From positions 1 through 6,384 of the forward strand of contig JAUXRT010000410.1 of the NCBI GenBank assembly GCA_030681635.1: a DNA stretch of 6,384 nucleotides, written 5' to 3'. Shown piece by piece: positions 6,355 to 6,384 of this stretch. This DNA comes from Reyranella sp. GTDB taxonomy: Bacteria; Pseudomonadota; Alphaproteobacteria; Reyranellales; Reyranellaceae. A program made the translations under genes and the position numbers. How positions within the stretch are numbered: the first letter of the stretch is position 1; each line of letters begins with the position of its first letter. Below the pieces are notes generated by a model. That model worked only from the letters and a program-made list of their open reading frames with translations, was not told the origin of the DNA and did no database searches.

Positions 6355-6384
6355 TCACGCCTTGGCCGTGATGTTCCTCGGCAC
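6355..6384 (-). CDS. Possible C-terminal tail of an upstream gene (partial)
   Basis: Read on the minus strand from the window edge, one frame gives nine codons, VPRNITAKA, and then TGA (6355-6357), 21 bases before the ATG of the hydrolase gene. All nine codons end in G or C, like the genes here. Of the two other minus-strand frames, one ends in TAG at 6341-6343 with mostly A/T third positions, and one stays open through the hydrolase start. This suggests the minus-strand cluster continues to the right. Nine residues are too few to identify a family. A plus-strand start at GTG 6369 or ATG 6372 is an alternative, but neither has a ribosome-binding site. Confidence 0.3.
   Translation of the reverse strand: MPRNITAKA

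Noticed and set aside
6334..6360. A promoter for the hydrolase gene, with TAAAGT as a -10 box on the minus strand
   Set aside because: The hexamer lies only a few bases before the ATG, and no convincing -35 stands at the right distance. A leaderless start cannot be shown from sequence.
1..6384. A mobile element, phage, CRISPR, toxin-antitoxin or defence system
   Set aside because: No transposase or integrase motifs, no regular repeats, no tRNA-like sequence and no compositional break were seen. Every stretch longer than 28 bases belongs to a gene.

Overview
The window is GC-rich, protein-coding, compact bacterial DNA, most likely alphaproteobacterial chromosome. MutL, RsmD and RluB all look alphaproteobacterial, third codon positions are strongly G/C, and genes overlap by one to four bases. 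A Rhodospirillales or Hyphomicrobiales relative (for example Reyranella-like) is a guess from general resemblance, not a measured placement.

Layout. The left third (1-2200) is on the plus strand. It holds the 3' part of mutL, cut by the window edge so that about 27 N-terminal codons are missing. A small predicted secreted protein of unknown function follows, and its ATG overlaps the mutL stop. The rest (2214-6357) is on the minus strand and reads right to left: a possible 10-codon tail of an unidentified gene, a class I glutamine-amidotransferase-like hydrolase of the PuuD/peptidase C26 family, the 23S rRNA pseudouridine synthase rluB, the 16S rRNA methyltransferase rsmD, a histidine phosphatase, and a MATE efflux transporter. 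Junctions from the hydrolase to the phosphatase are overlaps of 4, 1 and 4 bases, and a 28-base gap precedes the transporter. This looks like one operon with translational coupling. The two gene blocks converge across only 13 bases (2201-2213), with no recognisable terminator.

Function. The core is housekeeping: mismatch repair (a MutL of the endonuclease type) and ribosomal RNA modification (rluB and rsmD). The hydrolase, phosphatase and MATE pump are accessory enzymes of unproven substrate that share the transcript. I see no mobile element, CRISPR array, RNA gene, phage gene or defence system, and no intergenic gap is longer than 28 bases. The least explained item is the small secreted protein after mutL. 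I found no convincing new system.
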